Positions 1 through 8,802 of a DNA stretch of 58,559 nt are shown piece after piece; the first letter of the stretch is position 1, and every line of letters starts with the position of its first letter. A program made the position numbers and the translations under genes. Below the pieces are notes generated by a model. It did not search any database, was not told the DNA's origin, and was given only the letters and a program-made list of their open reading frames with translations. The stretch covers positions 1 to 58,559 of the forward strand of contig CANRFO010000016.1 of NCBI GenBank assembly GCA_947629925.1, read 5' to 3'. This DNA is from an uncultured Ruminiclostridium sp. GTDB lineage: Bacteria > Bacillota > Clostridia > Oscillospirales > Ruminococcaceae.

Positions 1-98
1 TTAGTGATTAATTTATTTATTATGTCTTGCAACACCGCTTATTTACTGCGTTTGTACAGTTTTGCTCAAGGCTATAAGAATATTTTAAAGGAGGAGAT

Positions 99-1502
99 AT
101 GATGAAAGCGGTCAGATTTTTTGTCACACTTATCGCCGTGCTCAGCGTTGCGGGCTGTTTCGGCTTCGCTGTGTTTGCCGCTCCGCCCGAAACCGAATGG
201 GACGGAATATCACCTCTTAAAAATAACAGAAGCTATATTGTAAGCTACAACACAAGAATGAACGGAGATGTAACCGTACCTTCAGATACCGTTCTTACCC
301 TCAAAAGAGGCTCAAAGCTTGAAATAGCCGACGGTGCACGTCTGAAGATAGACGGCGGTGTAAATATGCAGGAAGGTAGCTCGTTAAGCTCAAACGGAAC
401 AATAAACGTCAGCGGGACAGGCACTCTTTCCGTCGGCGGAAAGATAAACGCTGATTCAGACGCGATAGCTGAAATAAGCGGTATGCTTGATATACAGCCT
501 CAGGGCGAGGTGCGCCTGTTGTCGCAAAATATCTTCACAAGCAGCTGCATAATAACATCATCAGGGAAGCTGTTCCTTGATAAGGACAGCGCGACTATCC
601 AAAGCGGAAAAATGTATATAGAAAACGGAGGGCTGCTTACCGTAGCGGGAAAATACGACATAACAGAAAGCGGTCTTCTTGACAGCAGCGGCGAGGTAAA
701 AGTGGAAAGGTTGGGCGTTGTTTCAGCGGGAGGCCGCGTCAATCTGCGGGAAGGAAGTATGTATACTGACGCAGGAACAGTAAGCGAGGACGACGAGGGC
801 AATATTGACGACGACGCCGAACACGGTGAGATACCGCTGTATGCCGCAGAGCTTTTCGCTAAGGAAGATGAGGTCATGCTCAGGGGGATCGACGTTTCGT
901 GGGTGCAGGGCGATATAGACTGGGCAAAGGTCAAGAAGAGCGGCATTGATTTTGCCATAATCCGAGCGGGCAGAGGAGATATTGACGAAACAGGTCCGAA
1001 GGAGGATACTTTCTTCAGACAGAATATAGAGGGCGCTATAAAAAACGGAGTGGACGTTGGAGTCTACTTTTACAGCTATGCGCAGACAGTGGAGCAGGCG
1101 ATTGAAGAGGCAAAATTCTATATTGATCTGCTGGAAGGATATGAGATAACTTATCCCGTAATAATGGATGTTGAAGAAAATATTGAAGGCGGAAACTCAA
1201 AGCTCTCTGAAATCGCCGACGCTTTTTTGCAGGTCGTTTCACAGGAGGGATATTATCCCATGCTTTACTCCTTCAGGCTCAAGCTGGAAAAGTACATAGA
1301 TACCAAGATGAAGGATCACTATGCCATCTGGGTGGCGCAGACGGAAAACGATCAGCCGCCTGACGTTGATTTTGAATACTATATGTGGCAGTACAGCCAT
1401 GAGGGGCATGTAAACGGCATAGAGGGAAATGTGGATCTTAATGTTGCGTACAGAGATTTCCCTGTGGTGCTGAAGTTTTACGGGCTGAACAGGCTGAAGT
1501 GA
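99..1502 (+). CDS. Secreted GH25-family lysozyme with an N-terminal repeat domain
   Basis: Muramidase that would cleave the MurNAc-GlcNAc bond of peptidoglycan outside the membrane. Residues 1-28 form a signal peptide (hydrophobic core ending ..FAVFAA). Residues 40-230 are short, glycine/serine-rich strands of repeating character (GxLxxxGxxxx), as in a small beta-helix or wall-binding spacer. Residues 262-455 are a GH25 domain: it opens with GIDVSWVQGDIDW, whose Asp is the family's conserved first acidic residue, and also shows FAIIRAGRG, VYFYSYA, PVIMDVEE (the acidic pair expected to be catalytic) and YYMWQYS near the end. The start follows AAAGGAGGAG at 87-96. The gene is monocistronic or leads into the P-loop gene 18 bp downstream. 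GH25 assignment is firm; the role (wall remodelling or defence) is open. Confidence 0.9.
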   Translation: MMKAVRFFVTLIAVLSVAGCFGFAVFAAPPETEWDGISPLKNNRSYIVSYNTRMNGDVTVPSDTVLTLKRGSKLEIADGARLKIDGGVNMQEGSSLSSNGTINVSGTGTLSVGGKINADSDAIAEISGMLDIQPQGEVRLLSQNIFTSSCIITSSGKLFLDKDSATIQSGKMYIENGGLLTVAGKYDITESGLLDSSGEVKVERLGVVSAGGRVNLREGSMYTDAGTVSEDDEGNIDDDAEHGEIPLYAAELFAKEDEVMLRGIDVSWVQGDIDWAKVKKSGIDFAIIRAGRGDIDETGPKEDTFFRQNIEGAIKNGVDVGVYFYSYAQTVEQAIEEAKFYIDLLEGYEITYPVIMDVEENIEGGNSKLSEIADAFLQVVSQEGYYPMLYSFRLKLEKYIDTKMKDHYAIWVAQTENDQPPDVDFEYYMWQYSHEGHVNGIEGNVDLNVAYRDFPVVLKFYGLNRLK

Positions 1503-1520
1503 TCCTTAGGAGAGCGTTTT

Positions 1521-2045
1521 GTGGGAACGGGAATTATTATATGCGGGTTAAACGGTGCAGGAAAAAGCACTGTGGGAAAAGCTCTGGCAAAAGAGCTGGG
1601 GTTCTGTTTTATTGATATCGAGGATCTGTATTTTCCAAAGACAGACCCTCATTATACTTATGCTTCTCCGTGTACCCGCAGGGAAGTTGAGTTGCTTCTT
1701 TTCAGTGAGATCAAAACGCAAAAAGATTTTGTGCTTGCTTCTGTAAAAGGAGATTATGGAGAAAATATATGCTCGTTTTTCCGATATGCCGTGCTTATCG
1801 ATGTTCCGAAGGATATTCGGCTGAAGCGAGTTAAAGAACGCTCTTTCCATAAATTCGGCAGCAGAATGTTACCCGGCGGGGACTTATATGAGCAGGAAGA
1901 AGAGTTCTTTGACCTTGTCAGATCCAGAGCTGAGAATACGGTGGAAGAATGGGCACAATCGTTAAGCTGTCCCGTTATACGAGTGGACGGCACAAAGCCT
2001 GTTAATGAAAATGTAAAGCTTATCATAGAACGAATACGAAGCTGA
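1521..2045 (+). CDS. Small P-loop nucleotide kinase, shikimate-kinase-like
   Basis: 174-aa protein with a Walker A motif near the N-terminus (GLNGAGKSTVGKAL, about residues 8-21) followed by FIDIEDLYF. This is the layout of shikimate, gluconate or adenylate-type kinases of the AAA_18 group. The AVLIDVPKDIRLKRVKER segment fits the lid/arginine region of such kinases. The start is GTG at 1521, supported by TAGGAGAG six to ten bases upstream; no in-frame ATG lies nearby. It sits 18 bp after the lysozyme gene and 52 bp before the acyltransferase, so the three may be co-transcribed. The substrate cannot be read from the sequence, and it lacks the aro-operon context of a true AroK. Confidence 0.72.
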   Translation: MGTGIIICGLNGAGKSTVGKALAKELGFCFIDIEDLYFPKTDPHYTYASPCTRREVELLLFSEIKTQKDFVLASVKGDYGENICSFFRYAVLIDVPKDIRLKRVKERSFHKFGSRMLPGGDLYEQEEEFFDLVRSRAENTVEEWAQSLSCPVIRVDGTKPVNENVKLIIERIRS

Positions 2046-2097
2046 ATTCTTCTTATATCAGGGAAACTTTAAAAACAAATAATAACAGGAGAGAAAA

Positions 2098-3336
2098 TTG
2101 AAGATAAACAAAAGTGGGGATATGACGCCCTTTGATATGAAGAAAAGGCCTAAAAGACCAAGCGCTTTGCTTTTGCCGCTGATGTGGACAGGGGCTTTTT
2201 TCCTCACAAGAAAATATGGGCTGAAGATAACAAAAATGGGAATGGAGGGCGTTAAGCCGCCGTTCCTTGTCATATCGGCGCATCAGGGAGAATCGGATTA
2301 CTACATAGCTCCGCTGACCGTATTTCCTCACAGGGCAAACTATGTTTCGGATATGGAAGGCTTTATGTATTACGGCGAAAAGCTGTACAGTATGCTGGGG
2401 TGTATCGGAAAAAGACGGTTTGTCAGCGATGTTTCCGTGATGATGAACGTATTGCACGTTTTGCGAAAAAACAAGGATATTCTGTTCATTTTCCCTGAGG
2501 CAAGGCACTCAAATGTGGGCACTACCTCTTTGCTACCTAAAAATCTGGGAAAGCTGGCAAAAACTGCGGGCGTTCCCGTGGCGGTGCTGAAAATTCACGG
2601 GAGCTATCTCGCTTCGCCGTTCTGGGACGAGTTCCACCCACGAAAGACGAAAATCGAGGCGGAGCTGAAGCTGATATGCGGCGTGGAGGAGCTGAAAAAT
2701 GCTGATGAAAAGGCGCTGCAAAAGGCTATTGAGGAAGAATTGCAGTATGATGAATACAAATGGCAGAAGGAAAACAATATCAGGATAGGCTGTGAAAAGC
2801 GGGCGGAGGGACTTCATCTGCCGCTTTATCAATGCATTTCCTGCGGTGAGAAAAACTGTATGAAAAGCGAAAACGCCGCACTTTTCTGTGAAAAATGCGG
2901 CGAGAAGTGGGAAATGAGCGAGCTTGGCGAGCTTATCCACGCTAAAAACGGCGAAAAGCTGCATATTCCCGACTGGTATGAGTGGGAAAGAGAAAATGTG
3001 AAAAAAGAAATTGCCGCGAGAAAATACGGCAAATGCTTTATGACAGATGTGGAGGCGCTGCCTAACTCAAAAGGGTTCGTAAAAATGGGCGAGGGAACGC
3101 TGATACATGATATGAGCGGGTTCAGGCTGAATGTAAACGGCAATGAATTGCTGTTCCCTGCTGAAAAATATGAGTCGGTGCAGACGGAATATAATTATCG
3201 GAATGTGGGCAGGAAGAGCATAGTGCTGTCGGACAGGGACTGCTGTTATTATGTTTACTGCGATGACAAGGAGTTTCAGCCAACGGAATTGCAGTTTGCT
3301 GCGGAGGAGCTGTACAAAATACATACGAAAAAATAA
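2098..3336 (+). CDS. PlsC-type acyltransferase with C-terminal zinc ribbon
   Basis: 412-aa protein. Residues 20-210 carry the lysophospholipid acyltransferase (PlsC/AGPAT) signature: an HxxxxD catalytic box in HQGESDYY at about residue 62, and FPEARHS at about residue 137, equivalent to the family's FPEGTRS substrate-binding block. It is therefore likely to transfer an acyl chain to a glycerophospholipid or similar acceptor at the membrane. A C-terminal extension holds a four-cysteine zinc ribbon (CISCGEKNC...CEKCGEKW, about residues 245-270), which is unusual for plain PlsC enzymes and may bind a partner. TTG start at 2098 with AGGAGAG upstream. It converges on the methyltransferase, whose stop is 9 bp away. 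Confidence 0.78.
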   Translation: MKINKSGDMTPFDMKKRPKRPSALLLPLMWTGAFFLTRKYGLKITKMGMEGVKPPFLVISAHQGESDYYIAPLTVFPHRANYVSDMEGFMYYGEKLYSMLGCIGKRRFVSDVSVMMNVLHVLRKNKDILFIFPEARHSNVGTTSLLPKNLGKLAKTAGVPVAVLKIHGSYLASPFWDEFHPRKTKIEAELKLICGVEELKNADEKALQKAIEEELQYDEYKWQKENNIRIGCEKRAEGLHLPLYQCISCGEKNCMKSENAALFCEKCGEKWEMSELGELIHAKNGEKLHIPDWYEWERENVKKEIAARKYGKCFMTDVEALPNSKGFVKMGEGTLIHDMSGFRLNVNGNELLFPAEKYESVQTEYNYRNVGRKSIVLSDRDCCYYVYCDDKEFQPTELQFAAEELYKIHTKK

Positions 3337-3344
3337 CAGAATAT

Positions 3345-3947
3345 TTATTTCGCTCTACCGTATTTGCGGGAGAGCTTTTTTGACAGAGTTTTCTTCGGCT
3401 TTTCGGTCTTAGGTTTGCGGGGACGCTTTTCGGCGGTGAAAATGTAGTAGCCGTCGGCTTCTTTTACCTTTACTCCGCCGAAAACGGAGATAAGCTTGTT
3501 TTTGTACCAGTCAAGACGCTTTGTCACCATTACCATTCTGCCGCCTGTTACAAGGCGCTTATAGCCGCCCTCTATAAACTCCTTGGCTACGGAAAAATCG
3601 GTGTGGTAGGGCGGATTGGAGAGTATAAGAGTGAAATCAGAGTCGGTCACGTTTTCATAGGCACAGCCGCAGAGGACGGTCATTTTGGGGAAGCCGTTCT
3701 TTACGGCGTTTTGCTTTGCTATCTGCGCCGCTGTTTCGGAAATGTCGGTCATTGTTACTCTGTCCGCTCCTGTCAGCTTGGCGGCGTAAATTCCCACGAT
3801 ACCGCAGCCGCAGCCTAAATCAAGCACCTTGTCAGTGGGCTTTATTTCCGTATTTGCCAGCATAGCAAGCGTTCCCTTATCGGGAGCGTTGGGTGAAAAA
3901 AGCTCAGGCGAGGTGTCAAGCTCTATGTCGTTAAACTGAAATTTCAT
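3345..3947 (-). CDS. Class I SAM methyltransferase, RsmC-like
   Basis: 200-aa protein matching the small (MTS) methyltransferases related to RsmC, which methylate a guanine N2 of 16S rRNA. Visible motifs: SAM-binding VLDLGCGCGIVGIYAAK (about residues 40-56), the acidic TMTDIS strand end, and the NPPYHTDF catalytic motif (about residue 110) typical of N-methyltransferases acting on bases. The last 30 residues are Lys/Arg/Pro-rich, as expected for RNA contact. The start is ATG at 3947, 14 bp after the DUF2461 gene on the same strand, so the two are probably one transcript. The exact target is inferred from the family only. Confidence 0.78.
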   Translation of the reverse strand: MKFQFNDIELDTSPELFSPNAPDKGTLAMLANTEIKPTDKVLDLGCGCGIVGIYAAKLTGADRVTMTDISETAAQIAKQNAVKNGFPKMTVLCGCAYENVTDSDFTLILSNPPYHTDFSVAKEFIEGGYKRLVTGGRMVMVTKRLDWYKNKLISVFGGVKVKEADGYYIFTAEKRPRKPKTEKPKKTLSKKLSRKYGRAK

Positions 3948-3961
3948 TTATTTTCCCTTTT

Positions 3962-4636
3962 TCAGACGTTATCCTTTATCTGTTCGGCTTTCAGGAAAAA
4001 GTCGTAGATAGGGGATATTTTTTTGAAATCACGGGCGATCTTCTTGGGCAGGTCAGGGCTGTAAAGCGTTTTGAAGTCGCTGCTTGAGCAGGAAAAGTAA
4101 ATATCCTTGCGGTTGAGCCAGAGCTTGTTTTCCTCAGGCTGGTCGGGATAACGGTCACGCTTGTAGGCAGTTCCGCCCATTTCAAAAGTATTCTGAGATA
4201 AAAAGGCGGCTTTTGCTTTTTCAAAAACAGGGTCGCCCTCGATTATCATTTTGCGCATTGCGTTTATCGTTTCGGTGGGCGCGCAGTAATAGCCGCAGCC
4301 GTAATCAAAGCCTGTGGGCGAAACGCTGAAATAATATTCGGGATAGGTCTTTATCATACTTTCCTTTTTTCTGCCGAAGCTGTACCACATATAATCGCGG
4401 AAGATGGATTTTCCCTTGGCGTAGCGGGCGTCGCGGTATATTCGTGAAAGGCGCTTTGGGTCGCAGATAAATTCATCATCTATTTTCAGCATTGTGGGAG
4501 TGAGCGCCGCTGCAAATTCCCTGAACGGCTCCTTTACATACTGTTCAAAATCATCCTTGTGGGCTTGGAACCACTCTTTGCTGTCGTGAGCGTGATTTTC
4601 AAAGATAAACTCAAGAGTTTTTTCGGAAAAAGGCAT
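3962..4636 (-). CDS. DUF2461 family protein
   Basis: 224-aa protein recognisable as the DUF2461/TIGR02453 family: an N-terminal F-ENHAHDSKEWFQAHKDDF-like block, a central DPKRLSRIYRDARYAKGKSIF block and a C-terminal YSPDLPKKIARDFKKI block, in the usual order and length. The biochemical function of the family is not established. It has no signal peptide or membrane segment, so it is cytoplasmic. It is the first gene of a two-gene minus-strand unit with the RsmC-like methyltransferase. The start ATG at 4636 follows a GGAAGAT stretch. Confidence 0.75.
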   Translation of the reverse strand: MPFSEKTLEFIFENHAHDSKEWFQAHKDDFEQYVKEPFREFAAALTPTMLKIDDEFICDPKRLSRIYRDARYAKGKSIFRDYMWYSFGRKKESMIKTYPEYYFSVSPTGFDYGCGYYCAPTETINAMRKMIIEGDPVFEKAKAAFLSQNTFEMGGTAYKRDRYPDQPEENKLWLNRKDIYFSCSSSDFKTLYSPDLPKKIARDFKKISPIYDFFLKAEQIKDNV

Positions 4637-4723
4637 TTTTTATCTTCCTTTGCTTTTAGATTTATGCTTTTATTTTATCACTTAATTTTCATTTTTGCAA
4701 CAGGAATATTTTTGCGGGCAATG

Positions 4724-4752
4724 TTGATTTGGAGGAGAGATGATGATATAAT
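4724..4752 (+). promoter_or_regulatory. Sigma-A-type promoter of the GH74-like gene
   Basis: TTGATT at 4724-4729 and TATAAT at 4747-4752, separated by exactly 17 bp and ending 38 bp before the GH74-like start codon. AGGAGAG just upstream of the -10 box is not used as a ribosome site. Confidence 0.65.
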
Positions 4753-4790
4753 TTAAAAAAAGTTATTCCATATCTGAAAGGAATACTGAA

Positions 4791-6920
4791 ATGGACGTGA
4801 AATATCGCTTTAAAAATGTTCCCATAATCGGCGGCGGATTTGTGACGGGACTGCTGTTTGACAAAAGCAGGAAAGGCTTGCTTTACGCAAGGACAGACGT
4901 GGGAACGGCATACAGGTTTGACTTTCGGCAGGACAGGTGGAAGCCTGTCTGCGCTGAGCTGAACGGTTCCCCGCTGGCTATGGCGGCGTCGGACGGAAAA
5001 TTCCTTATGATATGCGGGAAATTCGGCGGGAAAGGCGTGCTGTGTATTTCGGAGGACTGCGTCGACAACTTTGTTTTTCGTGAGGTTCCCGCCTATGTAA
5101 ATGCCAACTGCCGCGGCAGAGGAACGGGCGAAAGGCTTTGTGTAAAGGATAAGCGGCTCTTGTTTGCGTCGGAAAAAGACGGACTGCTTGTTTCCGAGGA
5201 TATGGGAGAAAGCTGGAAAGTGGTTGATTTGTGGGGAAACAAGCGGTTTACTTTTGTATATGGGATCGACGGGAGCGATGTGGTACTTGCGGGCTGTGCG
5301 GAAAGAGAAAATAATTTTTTTGTAAGCGTTGACGGAGGCAGGAGCTTTAACAAAACCGACTATGTTGAAAGCGGATACGCGGCGGTGAGAGCGGCGGACT
5401 TCGGCGGATATGTTTATATTGGCTTTAACAAGGGCGAGAGCGAAGATATGTTTTCCTGCGACAGTGGAAAGGTGAGGTTCGGAAAAATACTGAGGTTTGA
5501 GGTAGACGAAAGCGGGCTGAAAAACGCTGTTGATGTTACTCCATACGAAATTTTGGGAAGAAATTTCGGGATAGGAGGAATCACTGCAAACAGCGATTAT
5601 ATCGCATTTTCCACGGTTTGCGAAAGCGGCGGGGATTCGGTGCTTATTTCATGTGATTTAGGAACGAGCTGGAAAAAGGTGATAAGGGCGCATAACGGCG
5701 AAAATTACCGCTGTAACTGCTCCTATATGGATACCAAACACAACGACGGCTCCACTATGATGCACTGGGCAAGCTCGTTGGAGGCTGACCCGTTTGATAC
5801 CGACACGCTCTTTTTCAACACGGGAACTGGGGTTTTCCGCATAAGGGAAATGCGGTCGGGAAAGCCTTATTTTGAGGATATGAGCTTTGGGATAGAGGAA
5901 ACGGTGCATATGAACGTGTATTCGCCTGTGAGAGGACGGTTTGTGTTGCTGGACGCTGTGGGCGATCTGGGCGGATTTGCGTTTGAAGATCCTGACAGGG
6001 AATGTGAGAATACTTTTACGGACGAAAACGGAAAGCGTTTCATCACCGTGATGAACATTGACTACAGCGACAGAAACGACATTGCGGTGTGTACGCCGAG
6101 GGGAAACTGGGTCGGGAGTTCAAAAGGCGGCGCTGCCGTTTCCTTTGACGGAGGAGGTTGTTGGAAACGGTGCGAAATGCCTTACGGGATAAGCGATTAT
6201 ATAGACGGGCTTTGCCAAAGGATAGAAAAGCCGAACACAAATTCGGGCTGGGCGGCGCTTTCCGCTGACGGGAAACAAATAATATGGACGCTGTGCGAGT
6301 GGTTCAGGCTGCCTGCAGCGGCGGTGGTTTACAGCGAGGATCTGGGGAAAAGCTGGAAAAAAACCAAAGTTTTTGATCTGGACGGCAGGGAGATAAATGA
6401 TTCTGAAATAATGCTCAAGCCTATGGCGGACAGGGTGGACGAAAACCTGTTTTACGGCTTTGGGAACAAGGGAGAGGTTTTTGTAAGCGATGACAAGGGT
6501 AAAAGCTTTTATCAGAAAAAAACGCCGCTTCCGCCTGCGGATATGGGATTTTGTGACGGAAAAAACAGAACGGAAATCCGCTGTCAATATGGTAGGAAAG
6601 GCGTGATCTGGCTTGCGCTGGGGATCTACGGGCTGTGGAAGATGAATTATGAAAGCGGAGAGTTCAGAGCGGAAAAAGTGTTGGACGGGGTTGTTTCCGC
6701 TCAGGGAATGGGAAAAGGAGATGTGCTTTTTGTCAGCGTGGATACTCCGAACGGCAGCAGGCTGTTAAGGTCGGCGGACGAGGGAAAAAGCTGGGAGAGT
6801 ATCAGCGAGCAATGCTTTGGGCATATCGGGTCGGTTTGCGGTGATCGCAGAAAGGCTGGAAGGGTTTATTTCGGGACGGGAGGAAGAGGATTGTTTTACG
6901 GGGACGAGGAGGATAGTTGA
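4791..6920 (+). CDS. GH74-like (xyloglucanase-type) beta-propeller glycoside hydrolase, no signal peptide
   Basis: 709-aa protein. The N-terminus (IGGGFVTGLLFD ... LLYARTDVGTAYRFD, residues 14-45) matches the start of GH74 endo-xyloglucanases and related oligoxyloglucan hydrolases, whose first catalytic Asp lies in the ARTDVG segment. Along the chain, short BNR/Asp-box-like motifs recur (SEDMGESWK, SVDGGRSF, SCDLGTSWKK, SFDGGGCWK, SEDLGKSWKK, SDDKGKSF, SADEGKSWE), as expected for the two seven-bladed propellers of this family. Length fits the catalytic module alone. There is no signal peptide, dockerin or CBM, so the enzyme should be cytoplasmic and act on imported oligosaccharides; most GH74 enzymes are secreted. 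Preceded by its own promoter and followed by a hairpin terminator. Confidence 0.8.
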   Translation: MDVKYRFKNVPIIGGGFVTGLLFDKSRKGLLYARTDVGTAYRFDFRQDRWKPVCAELNGSPLAMAASDGKFLMICGKFGGKGVLCISEDCVDNFVFREVPAYVNANCRGRGTGERLCVKDKRLLFASEKDGLLVSEDMGESWKVVDLWGNKRFTFVYGIDGSDVVLAGCAERENNFFVSVDGGRSFNKTDYVESGYAAVRAADFGGYVYIGFNKGESEDMFSCDSGKVRFGKILRFEVDESGLKNAVDVTPYEILGRNFGIGGITANSDYIAFSTVCESGGDSVLISCDLGTSWKKVIRAHNGENYRCNCSYMDTKHNDGSTMMHWASSLEADPFDTDTLFFNTGTGVFRIREMRSGKPYFEDMSFGIEETVHMNVYSPVRGRFVLLDAVGDLGGFAFEDPDRECENTFTDENGKRFITVMNIDYSDRNDIAVCTPRGNWVGSSKGGAAVSFDGGGCWKRCEMPYGISDYIDGLCQRIEKPNTNSGWAALSADGKQIIWTLCEWFRLPAAAVVYSEDLGKSWKKTKVFDLDGREINDSEIMLKPMADRVDENLFYGFGNKGEVFVSDDKGKSFYQKKTPLPPADMGFCDGKNRTEIRCQYGRKGVIWLALGIYGLWKMNYESGEFRAEKVLDGVVSAQGMGKGDVLFVSVDTPNGSRLLRSADEGKSWESISEQCFGHIGSVCGDRRKAGRVYFGTGGRGLFYGDEEDS

Positions 6921-6945
6921 ATTTTTGAATTGTTGAAATAAAAAA

Positions 6946-6985
6946 GACCCGCTGTTCGTCGGTTGACGAGGAGCGGGTATTATTT
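6946..6985 (+). terminator. Hairpin terminator after the GH74-like gene
   Basis: Arms ACCCGCT (6947-6953) and AGCGGGT (6972-6978) around an 18-nt loop, followed by ATTATTTT. It starts 26 bp past the GH74-like stop codon. Confidence 0.6.
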
Positions 6986-7032
6986 TGGGTGGGGAAATCG
7001 GAATTTATAAATCACTTATAAATAGGGGTTAT

Positions 7033-7467
7033 TTATATGTCTTTTCTGAAGCAAATGATCCTGTTTGCCTCTTCAAACCCCATCGCCATATGAAAGCGCA
7101 GACTGTCGTCATTTTCGAGTTCACAATCACTTGCAAACTCTGTACAATGTTTTTCTTTTGCCCATGCTTCACAGGCTTTCAGAAGTTCCTTGGCATAGCC
7201 ATGCTTGCGATACGCATCCTCAATAAAAATCCCTTCCAAATATCCCACGGGAGAACTGTCTGTTCCTTCCACATAATCATTTCTGAGTTGGCATTGCGCA
7301 AAGCCTATCGCTTTTCCGTCGACATATTGAAGGAAGCACACCGCATTGTCGTCGGAAATGAGATTTTCAAACATATTCGCCATTTCTGTAATAGAATGAC
7401 CTGTCCACAGTTTCATTGCGAATCCTGCCAACGTCATGGAATCTTTCTGTTTTGCTTGTTTTATCAT
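7033..7467 (-). CDS. AAC(6')-like GNAT N-acetyltransferase
   Basis: 144-aa GNAT protein that transfers an acetyl group from acetyl-CoA to an amine. The order and wording of its blocks (LWTGHS near the N-terminus, GFAQCQLRNDYVEG, VGYLEGIFIEDAYRKHGYAKELLKA, then EFASDCELEND, and FHMAMGFEEANRIICF at the end) are those of aminoglycoside 6'-N-acetyltransferases of the AAC(6')-I group. The RKHGYA segment is the acetyl-CoA pyrophosphate loop (R/QxxGxA). It is a single stand-alone gene without integron or IS signs, so it may be a chromosomal relative with another physiological substrate rather than a resistance gene. GNAT identity is firm; aminoglycoside activity is inferred. Confidence 0.78.
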   Translation of the reverse strand: MIKQAKQKDSMTLAGFAMKLWTGHSITEMANMFENLISDDNAVCFLQYVDGKAIGFAQCQLRNDYVEGTDSSPVGYLEGIFIEDAYRKHGYAKELLKACEAWAKEKHCTEFASDCELENDDSLRFHMAMGFEEANRIICFRKDI

Positions 7468-7524
7468 AATATGCCCTCCACAAATTCCGATTTTTCACCC
7501 TGATTTTCCCGTTAAACTAAAATT

Positions 7525-8046
7525 TTATTGTCTTTTATCCCCATAAATCAAATATGCAAATTCCGTTTCAACGATCGTATCTAAGGCAATACAGTCCGAT
7601 CGGTTTTTGTCAATGGAAATTGCAAAGCGACCGTTGCTGTTCAGCAGATTCACCGCTTTGCGTATCGCCGATTCCTTTTTGGAAATGTGCATAAATGTCA
7701 GAGATGAATATATAATGTCGTATTTCTCGGTAAAATCGTGGGTAAGAAAATCGGCGCATATGTAGGATATGTTATCAAAGGACGACAGGTTTTCTTTTGC
7801 ACGGGCAATTGTCTTTGGAGAAACGTCGATTCCCGTAAGGCTTTTGCAGCGGGAAGCAACACGGCAGGCGAGTCTGCCTGTACCTATGCCGATTTCAAGG
7901 ACGTTCTTGTCAGGAGATAAATGCAGCAGGTCGATAAACTGCTTTCCGTCCCATTTATCCATATACTCTTTCAGCGGAGCGGGGTCACGGAAAGGATCGT
8001 TATCTTCATCTATCAGCTTGTCGTAATGGTCTGCGACGTTGGTCAT
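7525..8046 (-). CDS. Class I SAM-dependent methyltransferase
   Basis: 173 aa from the ATG at 8046, chosen because GAAGG lies eight bases upstream; an upstream ATG at 8085 has no such site. Motifs: VLEIGIGTGRLA (SAM glycine loop), LTGIDVSPK (acidic post-loop), ICADFLTHDF and YDIIYSSLTFMHI. This is the UbiE/Methyltransf_11-type fold used on small molecules. The protein stops after ..EFAYLIYGDKRQ, short of the final strands usually seen in this group, so it could be C-terminally truncated. Substrate unknown. It lies 48 bp downstream of the flavodoxin-family gene on the same strand. Confidence 0.72.
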   Translation of the reverse strand: MTNVADHYDKLIDEDNDPFRDPAPLKEYMDKWDGKQFIDLLHLSPDKNVLEIGIGTGRLACRVASRCKSLTGIDVSPKTIARAKENLSSFDNISYICADFLTHDFTEKYDIIYSSLTFMHISKKESAIRKAVNLLNSNGRFAISIDKNRSDCIALDTIVETEFAYLIYGDKRQ

Positions 8047-8094
8047 GGTGTTTGTACCTTCAAAATTCAAATTATATAATATCAAATCAACATT

Positions 8095-8784
8095 TTACTG
8101 CCACGGGCGTGCTTTTCCAAGCCATCCTTTTTCCTGCCAGTAAATCTGGTCTGCTTTATTCCAACCGCTTTTTTGTACCATACGCATAATTGAAAATAAT
8201 GCTTTGGTCTTGATTTGCGGTTTTACCTTGCCGCACCTTTTCAATATCTTTTTTGCAAGAACATCGGTTTTATGCTCCGCTTTTGCTTTTATTTTCGGGT
8301 CAACTCCATTCAACGAAGTCGCCATAGCTCTTAAACCAAGCTTATATGTTCTTGCACAACCCCAGAAAAAAGTGCTGTCCGCCATATCTTTATTTGTACT
8401 TTTCATTCCCATACCTGCGGCGGTGGAAATGCAGACAGCCTGCTTTCCGAACATTTTTTCTTCAGGTCTATGAACCATCCAGCGGTAACCATAGTGATCA
8501 AGAAGTGCTTTCATTGCCGCCGTGGCGTGAAAAACATAGACAGGACTTGCAAGAATTATCACATCTGCTTCGTCCAATGCCTCGGTGATCGGTCTCAAAT
8601 TATTGTAATGTGGACAGCTTGTTTCATTCTTTATAAAACAAGCGGTGCAGCCAATGCAAAAATTATCAAAATCCCGTGGGAGAAAAAACTCGGATATATC
8701 ACCGTTCAATTTATTTGCAAGCATACGGGCGAGATTGCAGGTAGTTCCCTCGTGACTTTGACCGTGTACAATTACAACTTTCAT
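8095..8784 (-). CDS. NADPH-dependent FMN reductase / flavodoxin-family protein
   Basis: 229-aa protein of the NAD(P)H:FMN reductase-like flavoprotein family: N-terminal VVIVHGQSHEGTTCNLAR (phosphate-binding loop for FMN), the four-cysteine FCIGCTACF-IKNETSCPHYNN segment (about residues 42-62) common to the iron-sulfur-flavoprotein branch, and IILASPVYVFHATAAMKALLDH, which lines the flavin site. It probably reduces a flavin or quinone-like substrate in the cytoplasm. About 60 C-terminal residues beyond the flavodoxin core are basic and tryptophan-containing, as in the longer members. The physiological electron acceptor is not known. Confidence 0.77.
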   Translation of the reverse strand: MKVVIVHGQSHEGTTCNLARMLANKLNGDISEFFLPRDFDNFCIGCTACFIKNETSCPHYNNLRPITEALDEADVIILASPVYVFHATAAMKALLDHYGYRWMVHRPEEKMFGKQAVCISTAAGMGMKSTNKDMADSTFFWGCARTYKLGLRAMATSLNGVDPKIKAKAEHKTDVLAKKILKRCGKVKPQIKTKALFSIMRMVQKSGWNKADQIYWQEKGWLGKARPWQ

Positions 8785-8802
8785 ATTATCACCTAATTCA
8801 GT

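Noticed and set aside
7033-7467. Calling the acetyltransferase an acquired resistance gene
   Set aside because: Motifs fit AAC(6')-like enzymes, but there is no mobile context and base use matches the neighbours, so only the family is stated.
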